This document shows, piece after piece, positions 52,460 to 61,759 of a stretch of DNA of 64,000 nt. Numbering within the stretch: position 1 is the stretch's first letter; every line of letters begins with the position of its first letter. The notes below the pieces were generated by a model. That model saw only the letters and a program-made list of their open reading frames with translations. It did not search any database and was not told the origin of the DNA. The stretch comes from Bacteroidales bacterium (GTDB lineage Bacteria; Bacteroidota; Bacteroidia; Bacteroidales; UBA932): positions 96,754 through 160,753 of the forward strand of contig JAFUWY010000037.1 of the NCBI GenBank assembly GCA_017477245.1, given 5' to 3'. Both the position numbers and the translations under genes were made by a program.

Positions 52460-55396
52460 TCAGAATCGGAAATAAATGTTCAACATATAATTAAATCCGC
52501 TCATATAGAAGTACTTGGAGTCGAATCTATAGTAGCGCTCTCCACTGGCGGTATTGTCCACGATGCGGGTCTGCTCGTAGCCGCCGGTACGCACATCCCT
52601 GCGGTTGAGCAGGTTCTTGGCGTTCAACGAGAAGCCTAGCTGGTACTTACGCTGGATGTACCAGCTCTTGCCGATGCTGAAGTTGAGCAGATAGAAGGGC
52701 TTGAAGCGTTCCTGTGCCGCCATATACTCCACCTCGGCTGGCGTGACGATGCTGTCCGGACCCGCCGTGGCGTAGTCCGTGCGATAGAGCGGGTTCATGC
52801 TGAGATAGGAATCCGCGAAATACTCGAAGTCCCCGTCGATAAACCAGTAATTGTAGTTGTAGGAAAGCCCGAGGCTCATGGCCAGCTGGGGCGTACCGGG
52901 GATGTAGTGCTGCTGGAAATGGTCGATCTCGGACGTGATGGCCCCGGTCTCGTCGCGTTTGAAGACGGGATGGCTCTTCCAGTAAGGGATCAGCACCCGG
53001 GTGCTCCCGCCGTAGCTGACGGGCTGGGCGCTGTTGTCCACAGTCTGCACCATGGTGGGATTGGAAGTATATTCATACCGGCCGGCGCTGACGGCGCCCT
53101 GTATGGAGAGGTTCGTCACGGGCGTGGGGACCTCGAAACCTAGTTCGATGCCATAGTGCTGCTCGTCGATCCCGCTGAGCGCGAAGTTGGAGAATGCGTT
53201 CTGCAGGTCGTCGAAGGCGCTCATCACATCGGTCTGGTCCATGATCTTGGTGTAGTAGCCCGTGATGCGCACGTTGTAGCCGCCGCCGGTATACTGCCAG
53301 TTGACGTCGCCGGTGAGCGTCTTGACCGGCTGCAGGTCCTCTACCACAGAGTCTCGGGTGCGGGGAGACAAGTAGGCGGTCGTGAATGTCGGCGCCTCGT
53401 TGAAGATGCCGCCGTTGGCATAGAAGCGCATCTTCCCGCCGATGACCCAGTTGACGGAAGCCTTGCCGGACCAGGTCAGAAAACGCTGCACGGCCGACTT
53501 GCCGTACGAGCCGGGCAAGAGATTGCCGTCCGCGTCGCGGCTGAGGTTAACCCCGTTCACGATGAAATCCTCACCGCGCTTCGTAATCCCAGGGAAGAGT
53601 CCCTTGCGGACCAGGCCTTCCCGCCAGAAGGCGGTATATCCGACAGTCCCGCCCAGGTTGAAACTGACCGGACCGGCCGACAGACGGCCGTTGAGCCAGC
53701 CCTCCCCCTTGCGGACCTGGGCATAATAATCATAGCCGAACTTGTCACCTTGGCGGAGAAGGCGCGGGCTGCCATAGATGAGGTAGTGGTCCAGGTCATT
53801 CTGGGTCCGGGCCTCCACGGAGGCATATTCGCGCTCGGCGAAAGAGTCGATATCGACGTAGTAGTCGCCACCCAGCAAGTCGGCAACCCGTTTGTAGTAT
53901 TCCGTGCGGTTGACCCGGGCCGACAGGCCTCCGGTCAGCACAGCCCAGTTCTTCGGACGCCACTTGAACTGTCCCGCCAGGTGGAAGTCCCGCTGGTCGG
54001 TGAAACGCTCCTCCTGGATATACTTGGAGCGGCGCTCCCCGCCTGCGCCTTCGATATTGTTGCGATTGACATCATAGAGGCGGTCCCAGTTGAGATGCGT
54101 GATCGAAGGGAACTGCGCGGGATGGGTCCAGGCTTCCTTCGCGGCAGCATACTTGTACAGGCTCGAGCGGCCATAGTCTTCGTTCTCCATCCAGAAATAG
54201 CTGGGGAGGTTGCGATAGTAGTCCGGCCGGGGATCCTGGGCATCATACCAGTCCAGGGCGGTATAGCCGTTGGTCCCAAAGCGCAGCAGGGCCGTGGCCG
54301 AGGCCCGGAAACGGTCGGAGGGCTTGTACTCATAGCGCAGGAACGCGATCGGCTCGTGCGTGTTGCGGACGCGCGAATTGCGCAGCCGTCCGGCCTGGTA
54401 TCCCCAATTGGAATTGTACATGTTGTCCCCCATCAGGTCATAGACCTCCTGGGTGGAGGCGTTCTGGGCGCCCCGGCTGCCCGGCGTGCCGAGCAGCGTC
54501 AGCGCCAGACGGTTCGCACCCCAATCCTTCGCCACGGACAGGAAATAACCGAAAGACCGGTAATACTGGCCGTCGATCCAGTCATTGCCGCCTAACCGGG
54601 CGGACACGGAGAAGGCATAGGACCAGCCTCCGTCCCGCACGCCCGACGCGTAGGTCAGCATCAGACGGAGCCGGTAGAGGGCGCTGTTGGTCAGGATGCT
54701 GCCCCGCAAGCCCGTCCGGACATTGGGCGCATCCGCATAGATATTGGTCAGGCCGTTGTAGCCGCCCAGGCCATAGTCCGAGACTTCGGACCCGGCGACG
54801 GTGGTCTTGCTCCGCGTGGCTTCATTGAGGCCGCTCCAGAGGGAAAAAGGAGAATAGCCCGTCACGGCATCGTTGAGTTTCACGCCGGCCAGGTACACAT
54901 CCTGTGTCTCGGAAGAATAGCCCCGAAGGTTGAAGCGGACCGCGCTGAAATTGTAGCCGGCGATGCTGTTGAAGATATCATTCTGATCGAAGAGGACGGT
55001 CGGATTGTCGTTGTAGCCGGAATCACCCATATCGAAGTCCTCCATCATCTCCTCGGTCATCTCGGGACGGGCCTGACTGAGGGTGATGTTGAACATATTC
55101 TTGACATAGCCGTCGTTGACGGTCACGTTGACCCGGGTCTCCAGGAACTGCGGGGCCTGAACGAGCAGGTCGTACATGCCGTCCTCCAAGCCTTCAATCT
55201 TGAAGCGTCCCGTCTCGTCCGTCTGCGAAGCGGCAATCTCGGAAGCCTCTTGGTAGAGGGTGACCTGCGCCCCGGCGACCGGGATGCGCTCGGTCCGGCT
55301 GACGACCGTACCCGTCACGCCACCCGTAGGTTGTGCGGCAAGCGCCAGCGGCCACAGGAACAGGGACAGGATAAAGAGGATGGGGTGCTTGCTCAT
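52460..55396 (-). CDS. TonB-dependent outer-membrane receptor with carboxypeptidase-like regulatory domain
   Basis: A 978-residue receptor. Signal MSKHPILFILSLFLWPLALA then AQ. A carboxypeptidase-D regulatory-like domain (about 25-110) has GVTGTVVSRTERIPVAGAQ and DETGRFKIEGLEDGMYDLLV. A plug domain (about 125-240) has NSIAGYNFSAVRFNLRGYSS and NGLTNIYADAPN, then a 22-strand-sized barrel ends FNYMLNIYFRF with the C-terminal Phe. There is no SusD next door. The start overlaps the EEP gene by 4 nt. It probably imports a product of the neighbouring nucleases, an inference from context. Confidence 0.88.
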   Translation of the reverse strand: MSKHPILFILSLFLWPLALAAQPTGGVTGTVVSRTERIPVAGAQVTLYQEASEIAASQTDETGRFKIEGLEDGMYDLLVQAPQFLETRVNVTVNDGYVKNMFNITLSQARPEMTEEMMEDFDMGDSGYNDNPTVLFDQNDIFNSIAGYNFSAVRFNLRGYSSETQDVYLAGVKLNDAVTGYSPFSLWSGLNEATRSKTTVAGSEVSDYGLGGYNGLTNIYADAPNVRTGLRGSILTNSALYRLRLMLTYASGVRDGGWSYAFSVSARLGGNDWIDGQYYRSFGYFLSVAKDWGANRLALTLLGTPGSRGAQNASTQEVYDLMGDNMYNSNWGYQAGRLRNSRVRNTHEPIAFLRYEYKPSDRFRASATALLRFGTNGYTALDWYDAQDPRPDYYRNLPSYFWMENEDYGRSSLYKYAAAKEAWTHPAQFPSITHLNWDRLYDVNRNNIEGAGGERRSKYIQEERFTDQRDFHLAGQFKWRPKNWAVLTGGLSARVNRTEYYKRVADLLGGDYYVDIDSFAEREYASVEARTQNDLDHYLIYGSPRLLRQGDKFGYDYYAQVRKGEGWLNGRLSAGPVSFNLGGTVGYTAFWREGLVRKGLFPGITKRGEDFIVNGVNLSRDADGNLLPGSYGKSAVQRFLTWSGKASVNWVIGGKMRFYANGGIFNEAPTFTTAYLSPRTRDSVVEDLQPVKTLTGDVNWQYTGGGYNVRITGYYTKIMDQTDVMSAFDDLQNAFSNFALSGIDEQHYGIELGFEVPTPVTNLSIQGAVSAGRYEYTSNPTMVQTVDNSAQPVSYGGSTRVLIPYWKSHPVFKRDETGAITSEIDHFQQHYIPGTPQLAMSLGLSYNYNYWFIDGDFEYFADSYLSMNPLYRTDYATAGPDSIVTPAEVEYMAAQERFKPFYLLNFSIGKSWYIQRKYQLGFSLNAKNLLNRRDVRTGGYEQTRIVDNTASGERYYRFDSKYFYMSGFNYMLNIYFRF

Positions 55397-56484
55397 TTCG
55401 CTTCGGATTTAGTGCTGACAACAATGTAGGTGGGATAGTGGTCGCTATAACCGCCCACGAAGGTCCCGCTGGAGTAAGTCCGGAAAGGAGTACCCTTGTA
55501 CGGGCCTTCCTGCTGGGTCATGAACGGCTTGTGGAATATCCTGCCATAGTATTTGTTCTTGACGATCGGGATGATACGCAGGCTGCCACGCGGAGCATCG
55601 ACCAGGTTGGCGTTCACGACCAGGATATCGTAGATATTCCACTCCCCCTGATAGGCCAGCGAACCGTAGCCCGCCTTCAGCATCGACAGGAAGGGCGAGA
55701 AGAAATCCGCCGGGCCGACATCTTCGATCCGCTCTTTGCCGTGCATGTAGACCGCCATGCTTTCGTCCGTGGGATTATCGTTCATGTCGCCCATCGCCAC
55801 GATCTTGATACCTGGATACTGCGCCATCAGCCGCATGGACTCCTGGTACATGATCTCGCCGCCCCGGGCGCGCAGGTCCTGTCCCTTGCCGCCGAGGCGG
55901 GAAGGAAGATGCGCCACGAAGAAGGCGAACATCTCGCCGCCCAGCATGCCGCGGACCATCAGGATGTCGCGGGTGCGGAAATCGGCCTGCTCCTCCGGTG
56001 ACATGTCGAAACGGATCGTGCTGTCGAAGGTGTACGGGATGGAACGGCTCTCCAGCACCTGGAAGACATCGGGCCGGTAAAGCAGGGCCACGTCCACGCC
56101 GCGGCGGTCCGGTCCGTCGTAATGGACGATCTGGTAATCGGCCTCGGCGATTTCGGGCTGGATCACGAGGTCCTCGAGCACATGGCGGTTCTCGATCTCG
56201 CTGACGCCCAGGATCGCGTGCCAGACCTTGTTGTCGTCACGCATCGCGCGGATCACGGTGGCCATATTGGTCAGTTTCCTGGCATACTTGGCTTCCGTCC
56301 ACTGGTTGGCGCCGTCCGGGAGGTATTCCTGGTCGTTCTTGCCCTCGTCATGATAGGTATCGAACAGGTTCTCCAGGTTGTAGAACCCGATCACGTAGCT
56401 GCGTCCCCGCTGCGCCTGCGCAAGGCTGCAGCATGCGGCCCAGAGGACCGCGACAGCGAGGATATGGAATATGGTCTTTCTCAT
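55393..56484 (-). CDS. Exported endonuclease/exonuclease/phosphatase (EEP) family protein
   Basis: A 363-residue exported EEP enzyme. Signal MRKTIFHILAVAVLWAACCS to AQAQ, then VIGFYNLENLFDT, the Glu of GVSEIENRHVLEDL, GVDVALLYRP, the His of FFVAHLPSRLGG, VAMGDMNDNPTDESM and the Asp-His pair in YSDHYPTYIVV: the DNase I-like catalytic set is complete. The ATG at 56484 is chosen over a GTG at 56514, which would overlap the nuclease gene and lack a signal. Such proteins cut DNA, RNA or phosphoesters. It lies between the nuclease and receptor genes. Confidence 0.87.
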   Translation of the reverse strand: MRKTIFHILAVAVLWAACCSLAQAQRGRSYVIGFYNLENLFDTYHDEGKNDQEYLPDGANQWTEAKYARKLTNMATVIRAMRDDNKVWHAILGVSEIENRHVLEDLVIQPEIAEADYQIVHYDGPDRRGVDVALLYRPDVFQVLESRSIPYTFDSTIRFDMSPEEQADFRTRDILMVRGMLGGEMFAFFVAHLPSRLGGKGQDLRARGGEIMYQESMRLMAQYPGIKIVAMGDMNDNPTDESMAVYMHGKERIEDVGPADFFSPFLSMLKAGYGSLAYQGEWNIYDILVVNANLVDAPRGSLRIIPIVKNKYYGRIFHKPFMTQQEGPYKGTPFRTYSSGTFVGGYSDHYPTYIVVSTKSEAK

Positions 56485-56504
56485 GGCAAATATCCGGTTA
56501 TCTG

Positions 56505-57725
56505 TTACCACCACCAGTTCACACCGGCAGGTTTCTCTTTCTCGATTTCATCCGCCACGGCAGTACCGACCCGGCCGGGCAGATTGACGAACAGGTCGTA
56601 TCCGAGCTTGGACTCCAGCTCCCGGATGGACAGGGAATAAGCGCTGGAGAAGGTCTTGCCTGTCCAGAGGATGGCGTTACCGGCGCTGTCGTATTCATGG
56701 TCGAACCAGAAAGCGGCACCCATATAGCCTCCGTGGCCGATGGTCGAGTCTTTCTTGTAGCGCAGGACCGCCTTGAAATAGGCCGCCGGGACCGTCACGG
56801 CGTTGCCGGAGCGGTCGTGGGCGACGTTGCGGGCGCCGGCGGCCACGCAGCCGGTCACGACATACAAAGTGTCGGACTGGCCCGCCCAACTGCGCACCTT
56901 GCCCTCGAGCGTGGCCCAGATGCCTTCGTTGAACGCATGGCGCTGCGGCGTCATGTTGGTCCCGTAAAAGGTCGTGACATTGAGGGCGTAATCAGCCGTA
57001 CGGTCCGCGGAGGGCAGCTGGTGCCCGCGGGCATACTGGCTGCTCTCGTTGTAGCCTCCGGACACATTCTGCTGGAGGGCGGCGGGCATCAGGGGATCGT
57101 AGCCCCAGGCATCCGTGCGGGACTGGCTGCCCAGGAAGGCACTGCAGAGCGGATAGGCGATCCACAGGGAGACCCGGTCGGAGTAATCCCAATAATAGGA
57201 GTAGTTCCGCAGGGTCCTGCCACCCAGCGTACAGGTCCGGGTGAAGAATTCGTGGCCGTCCGAGGCAGAGGTCTGCGGGAGTTCCAGCCATTGCTGGGCG
57301 GCCGTCGGCTTGCCGTAGCTGCCCGACGGCGTATCGCCACCGCCGGATTCTCCGCCGCCTCCATCTCCGCCTTCGGAACCGCTGCCGGCAGCCTGGAAGA
57401 GCGTCAGCGGGACCGTGGTCCCCTGCGCATCCAGCGCCAGGCGCAGCGTGCGGACTTCCCGCTCCGGGTTGGCCCGATAACTCAGTACGACGCTGTTCTT
57501 GTCACCCCGGCCTGTCCGGGGGCTGACCTCAGCCCATTCGCCACCCTCCAGGATCTGGATTTTCCAGTCCCCTTCGGCCCGGACGCTAAGGAAGATTCCG
57601 CCACCGCGTGCCTCCAACGCATCCTGCGAGGCGCGAAAGGAAACAGGCTCCGACAGTTTCTCCGTGCAGGCGCTCACGAGCAGAGTCGCCAGGACAATAC
57701 CGAATACGAATCGTTTGCGTAGCAT
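56505..57725 (-). CDS. Surface DNA/RNA non-specific endonuclease lipoprotein with BACON-like domain
   Basis: A 406-residue lipoprotein: signal ends LATLLVSAC. Residues about 25-110 are a BACON-like beta domain (GGGIFLSVRAEGDWKIQILE, LTLFQAAG). A Gly/Ser linker follows, then a nuclease domain (about 140-400) with YARGHQLPSADR (catalytic His) and GTNMTPQRHAFNEGIWATLE (metal-binding Asn). It would degrade nucleic acid at the cell surface. The 45697-46434 domain is its paralogue. It is 9 nt after the OB lipoprotein gene and 20 nt before the EEP gene. Confidence 0.87.
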   Translation of the reverse strand: MLRKRFVFGIVLATLLVSACTEKLSEPVSFRASQDALEARGGGIFLSVRAEGDWKIQILEGGEWAEVSPRTGRGDKNSVVLSYRANPEREVRTLRLALDAQGTTVPLTLFQAAGSGSEGGDGGGGESGGGDTPSGSYGKPTAAQQWLELPQTSASDGHEFFTRTCTLGGRTLRNYSYYWDYSDRVSLWIAYPLCSAFLGSQSRTDAWGYDPLMPAALQQNVSGGYNESSQYARGHQLPSADRTADYALNVTTFYGTNMTPQRHAFNEGIWATLEGKVRSWAGQSDTLYVVTGCVAAGARNVAHDRSGNAVTVPAAYFKAVLRYKKDSTIGHGGYMGAAFWFDHEYDSAGNAILWTGKTFSSAYSLSIRELESKLGYDLFVNLPGRVGTAVADEIEKEKPAGVNWWW

Positions 57726-57734
57726 GGCCGAAGA

Positions 57735-59420
57735 TTATTTCTCGACAATCTTGAAATCATCGACCTCCCAGGTCCCTGCCTTCTCCGCCGTGCTCACGTA
57801 CTTGAACGCAATCCGGACCTTCTTGCCCGCATAGGCGGACAGGTCGATCTCGCCGCTGTCCACGAATGTCCATGACAGGGACTCCGGATACTGGACTCCG
57901 GAGAGCTGCTTCCACGCGCCACCGCTTTCCTGCGCCCAGAGGGTCGCTTCTTCCTTGGCCCCCGCCACATTGGCGAAGAAGTTCAGGGCATGGCGGAAGG
58001 TCAGCACGGGCTTCTTCGCGGCGGACAAGTCGATTTCGGGCGAGACCAGCCAGCTCTCTGTGGCATAATTGACGTTGTTCAGGAAACCCGATGCCTTCAT
58101 GCCATATCTGCTGTCGTAGCTCCAGACGTAGCTAAGGCCCTCCGGGAGTCCGTTCTTGTTATCGATCGTGAAACTCCCCTGTCCCGCGGTCTTGAACGCC
58201 TGGGCGAAAACCGTCGTCCCGGAGACCGGGTCCGTTCCGCCCTGGCCGCCCTGGTCCGGATTGTCGCCGCCGTCGGCGGTCTTGCCGTTGAGGGAATAGA
58301 GGTAAGCTTCGTTCTGGACAGTCTCCGGGGTCGTACCATACTGGCTGACGTATTTCGTCACCTTGCCGCAGACGACCACCTCGTCGCCGACCTGGACCTG
58401 CGTGTCTCCGTCCTTCCATTTCCGGCCTCCCAGATACAGGGCGCGGTACACATAGAAATCACCGTCCGCACCTTCATCCTGGATATAGAACGTACCGTTG
58501 CCGAACTGTGCGGAATAAGCTTCCTTGACCTTGCTGACCTTGCCCTTGATGTAGACATCCGTCTCACTCTTGGCGTTGTCCGCCAGGCTGGCCACATAAG
58601 CATTCACGCCTGCCACGTTGTACGGGTCGGCCAGCGTGCCGGTACCGGCGGGCGTACCGCCGTCGGAAGGGGTGTCACCGCCACCGCCGGAGCCCTGCGA
58701 CTCGCCGTTGAGCGAATAGACGTAGCTCTTGTTGATGACCGTCTCCGGGGTGTTGCCCCGGTAGTTGACCACCTGTCCGCAGATCACCACCTCATCGCCT
58801 TCCGCAATCTGCTTGTCATTCGCCGTCCATTTCTTATTGCCGAGATACAACGTACGGTATACATAGAAGGCAGCGTCCCCTTCCTCGTCCGCAATATAGA
58901 AGGTTGCATTGCCGTACTGCGCGGAGAACGCTTCCGTGATCGAGGAGATCTTACCTTTGATATAGACATTGGCCGTCGTAGCTTCGTCCGCAGGAAGCGA
59001 AGAGATATACGCGACGGCACCCGAGACGGTATAAGGATCCTCGAGCGTACCCGTCCCGGATGACTTGGGCCCCTTCTCCCCGGGCTGAATCACTTCCACG
59101 CCAGCCTTGGCCAAGCCGATCGTGAAGACGAGGCTTCCCGTCCGGTCATATGAATCGTTGGGCAGCGCCGTGACCGTAACCCACTGGGGCTCATCGGACG
59201 CGGTGCCGTAATCGGGATCGACTGCAAGCCAGTCCGGCTTGCTCTTGACCATCCAGTCCCGGTTCGCCAGGATGCCGAACGACTGTTCGGGACCGGAACT
59301 GAAGTTCACCGTCTCGGTGCCGACCTGCAGGCTCGGAAGGACATAGTCCGGATCCTGCTTGCAAGAGAAAACGAGTAATACCGCGACCGCAAGGGCCGCT
59401 GACAGGCATGTGGTTCTCAT
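57735..59420 (-). CDS. Surface lipoprotein with duplicated OB-type (DUF6359-like) domain and choice-of-anchor J domain
   Basis: A 561-residue lipoprotein (signal MRTTCLSAALAVAVLLVFSC). A BACON-like domain spans about 28-115. Two highly similar OB-type repeats follow, about 122-240 and 258-380: GTGTLEDPYTVSGAVAYIS against GTGTLADPYNVAGVNAYVA, and both have NxTFYIxDE, then YVYRxLYLG, GDEVVxCGxV and PETVxNxxYxYSLNG. A choice-of-anchor J jelly-roll (about 405-561) ends the protein. OB-type modules often bind nucleic acid, which would suit the neighbouring nucleases, but the ligand is unproven. It is the first gene after trpS, 39 nt away, with no clear promoter box. Confidence 0.78.
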   Translation of the reverse strand: MRTTCLSAALAVAVLLVFSCKQDPDYVLPSLQVGTETVNFSSGPEQSFGILANRDWMVKSKPDWLAVDPDYGTASDEPQWVTVTALPNDSYDRTGSLVFTIGLAKAGVEVIQPGEKGPKSSGTGTLEDPYTVSGAVAYISSLPADEATTANVYIKGKISSITEAFSAQYGNATFYIADEEGDAAFYVYRTLYLGNKKWTANDKQIAEGDEVVICGQVVNYRGNTPETVINKSYVYSLNGESQGSGGGGDTPSDGGTPAGTGTLADPYNVAGVNAYVASLADNAKSETDVYIKGKVSKVKEAYSAQFGNGTFYIQDEGADGDFYVYRALYLGGRKWKDGDTQVQVGDEVVVCGKVTKYVSQYGTTPETVQNEAYLYSLNGKTADGGDNPDQGGQGGTDPVSGTTVFAQAFKTAGQGSFTIDNKNGLPEGLSYVWSYDSRYGMKASGFLNNVNYATESWLVSPEIDLSAAKKPVLTFRHALNFFANVAGAKEEATLWAQESGGAWKQLSGVQYPESLSWTFVDSGEIDLSAYAGKKVRIAFKYVSTAEKAGTWEVDDFKIVEK

Positions 59421-59459
59421 AGGTTAGCGATGGATGATTATTAGTTCGTGTATAGCGTG

Positions 59460-60611
59460 TTATCTGTATTTCTCAGATTGTTCCCGGATCAGTTCCTCCA
59501 GCACACCCGGATCGAAATAGTTGATCCGCATGGCCTTCTTGACATCGGCAAGGGTCTGCGCCGCCTTGGCGCGGGCCGCCTCCGTACCCTGGCGCAGCAC
59601 GTCATAGACATACGGGAGGTCCTGCTCCAGGGCCTTGCGGCGCTGGCGGATCGGCTCCAGCGTGTCGTTGAGCACCTCGGTGAGGAAATTCTTGATCATC
59701 ACGTCCCCCAGGCCGCCGGCGCGGTACTGGGCCTTGACCTCGTCCAGGCTGTGGAAGTCGAAACTAACCTTCTTGCCGTGGAAGCAGGTCCCGAACTTGT
59801 CGAAGTGCTCCGGGCGGCAGAAGGCGTCAAGGTAGGTGAAGACCGTGTTGCCTTCCACCTTGCCGGGATCGCTCACCTGGAGGTGGCCCGGGTCCGTGAA
59901 CATGCCGCGGACCTTGGTCCGCACCTCTTCCGCGCTGTCGGACAAGTAGATGCAGTTCCCGAGGGACTTGCTCATCTTGGCCTTGCCGTCCGTGCCGGGC
60001 AGGCGCAGGCAGGCTGCGTTGTCGGGCAGGAGGATCTCAGGTTCGGTCAGGGCGGGGCCGTAGGTGGCGTTGAACTTGCGGACGATCTCGCGGGTCTGCT
60101 CGATCATCGGCTCCTGGTCCTCCCCCACAGGCACCGTCGTGGCCTGGAAAGCCGTGATGTCGGCCGCCTGGCTGATCGGGTAGCAGAAGAAACCGACGGG
60201 GGTCCCGGCCTTGTTGTCGGCGGTGTCGTCGTTGTTGAAGCCGCGCAGCTGCATCTCCTGCTTCACGGTCGGGTTGCGCTGCAGGCGCTGGACCGTCACG
60301 AGGTTCATGTAGTAGAACATCAGCTCGGTCAGTTCCGTCACCTGCGACTGGATCAGGATGTGGCTCTTGGCCGGGTCGAGTCCTGCGGACAGGTAGTCAA
60401 GGGCCACCTCGACGATGTTCTGGCGGACTTTCTCGGGGTTGTCGGCATTGTCGGTGAGGGCCTGCGCGTCCGCGATCATGATGTAGATCTCGTCGAACGC
60501 GCCGCTGTCCTGCAGCTCCACGCGGCGGCGCAGCGACCCGACGTAGTGGCCGATATGCAGGCGACCGGTCGGCCGGTCGCCCGTGAGGATGATCTTCTTC
60601 TTGTTCTCCAT
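59460..60611 (-). CDS. trpS: Tryptophan-tRNA ligase
   Basis: A 383-residue class I synthetase charging tRNA-Trp. The ATP site [13 protein letters not shown] and the KMSKS loop ([10 protein letters not shown]) are both clear, with [17 protein letters not shown] between them and [15 protein letters not shown] at the Trp pocket. It starts at the recA stop (1-nt overlap, position 60611). Being directly between recA and the nucleic-acid-related surface operon, it may share their transcript. Confidence 0.94.
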   Translation of the reverse strand: MENKKKIILTGDRPTGRLHIGHYVGSLRRRVELQDSGAFDEIYIMIADAQALTDNADNPEKVRQNIVEVALDYLSAGLDPAKSHILIQSQVTELTELMFYYMNLVTVQRLQRNPTVKQEMQLRGFNNDDTADNKAGTPVGFFCYPISQAADITAFQATTVPVGEDQEPMIEQTREIVRKFNATYGPALTEPEILLPDNAACLRLPGTDGKAKMSKSLGNCIYLSDSAEEVRTKVRGMFTDPGHLQVSDPGKVEGNTVFTYLDAFCRPEHFDKFGTCFHGKKVSFDFHSLDEVKAQYRAGGLGDVMIKNFLTEVLNDTLEPIRQRRKALEQDLPYVYDVLRQGTEAARAKAAQTLADVKKAMRINYFDPGVLEELIREQSEKYR

Positions 60612-61636
60612 CAGTCCTTGACGTTTTTGAGGGCTTCGCGGACCTGGGCCTCGATCTCGTCGCAGAGCTCGACGTTGTCCTTGAGGAGCTGCTTCATGGT
60701 CGCCTGGCCCTGGGCCAGTTTCTCGCCCTGGTAGCTGAACCAGCTGCCGCTCTTGTGGATGATGTCGAATTCGACCGCCAGGTCGGCGATCTCGGCGGCA
60801 TGGCTGATGCCCTCGCCGAAGACGATGTCGAACTCGGCCTTCTTGAAGGGCGGAGCCATCTTGTTCTTGACCACTTTGACGCGGGTGCGGTTGCCGAGCG
60901 CCTCATCGCCGTCCTTGATCTGGGTGGTACGGCGCACGTCCAGCCGGACGGAAGCGTAGAACTTGAGGGCGTTGCCGCCCGTGGTGGTCTCGGGATTGCC
61001 GAACATGATGCCGATCTTCTCGCGCAGCTGGTTGATGAAGATGCAGCAGGTGTTGGTCTTGGAGATATTGGCGGTGAGCTTGCGCAAGGCCTGGCTCATC
61101 AGGCGGGCCTGCAGGCCGACCTTGTTGTCGCCCATCTCGCCTTCGATCTCGGCCTTCGGGGTCAGCGCCGCGACGGAGTCGATCACGACGATGTCGATCG
61201 CGCCGGAGCGGATGAGGTTGTCGGCGATCTCGAGCGCCTGCTCGCCGTTGTCAGGCTGGGAGATGAGGAGGGTCTCCAGGTTCACGCCCAGCGCCTGGGC
61301 GTAGGTGCGGTCGAAGGCGTGCTCCGCGTCGATCATCGCCGCGATGCCGCCCAGTTTCTGCGCCTCGGCGATCGCATGGATCGCGAGAGTGGTCTTGCCG
61401 CTGGATTCGGGTCCGTAGATTTCGATGATGCGGCCGCGCGGGTAGCCGCCGATGCCGAGGGCGTGGTCCAGCGCCACGGAGCCGCTCGGGATGACCTGGA
61501 CATCCCAGTCGGGCTGATCGCCCAACTTCATGATCGTGCCCTTGCCGTAGTCCTTCTCAATCTTGTCGATCGTCGCCTGGAGGGCCTTGAGTTTCGCCGC
61601 ATTCACGTCCACGGTCTTTGCTTCTTCTTTCGCCAT
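60611..61636 (-). CDS. recA: Recombinase RecA
   Basis: A 341-residue recombinase for homologous recombination and SOS induction. Walker A is [20 protein letters not shown], followed by [30 protein letters not shown], Walker [21 protein letters not shown] and L2 [20 protein letters not shown]. The start ATG is at 61636 with a leader of about 60 nt from the promoter box at 61703-61710; a hairpin sits at the 5' end of that leader. No LexA-type operator was recognised. Confidence 0.97.
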   Translation of the reverse strand: MAKEEAKTVDVNAAKLKALQATIDKIEKDYGKGTIMKLGDQPDWDVQVIPSGSVALDHALGIGGYPRGRIIEIYGPESSGKTTLAIHAIAEAQKLGGIAAMIDAEHAFDRTYAQALGVNLETLLISQPDNGEQALEIADNLIRSGAIDIVVIDSVAALTPKAEIEGEMGDNKVGLQARLMSQALRKLTANISKTNTCCIFINQLREKIGIMFGNPETTTGGNALKFYASVRLDVRRTTQIKDGDEALGNRTRVKVVKNKMAPPFKKAEFDIVFGEGISHAAEIADLAVEFDIIHKSGSWFSYQGEKLAQGQATMKQLLKDNVELCDEIEAQVREALKNVKD

Positions 61637-61678
61637 AATCGGTTTTTTTTGAGTTTAACAGTTTTTATAGTTCAGTTG

Positions 61679-61698
61679 CTCCGGCACAACGGCCGGAG
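61679..61698 (-). promoter_or_regulatory. Hairpin at the 5' end of the recA leader
   Basis: CTCCGGC (61679-61685) pairs with GCCGGAG (61692-61698) with a 6-nt loop. It starts about 5 nt below the recA promoter box, so it would be at the very start of the transcript and could protect it or control it. Confidence 0.5.
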
Positions 61699-61702
61699 AA
61701 AG

Positions 61703-61710
61703 CAAATATA
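61703..61710 (-). promoter_or_regulatory. Promoter -7 box TATATTTG for recA
   Basis: About 66 nt upstream of the recA ATG at 61636; divergent from the rlmN box. Confidence 0.62.
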
Positions 61711-61746
61711 CGCAATAATTCTGTTTCCCGGCAGCATATTTTTGAT

Positions 61747-61754
61747 TAAATTTG
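61747..61754 (+). promoter_or_regulatory. Promoter -7 box TAAATTTG for rlmN
   Basis: Five nt separate it from the rlmN ATG at 61760. The longer upstream frame crosses recA and is excluded. Confidence 0.62.
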
Positions 61755-61759
61755 CAGGG

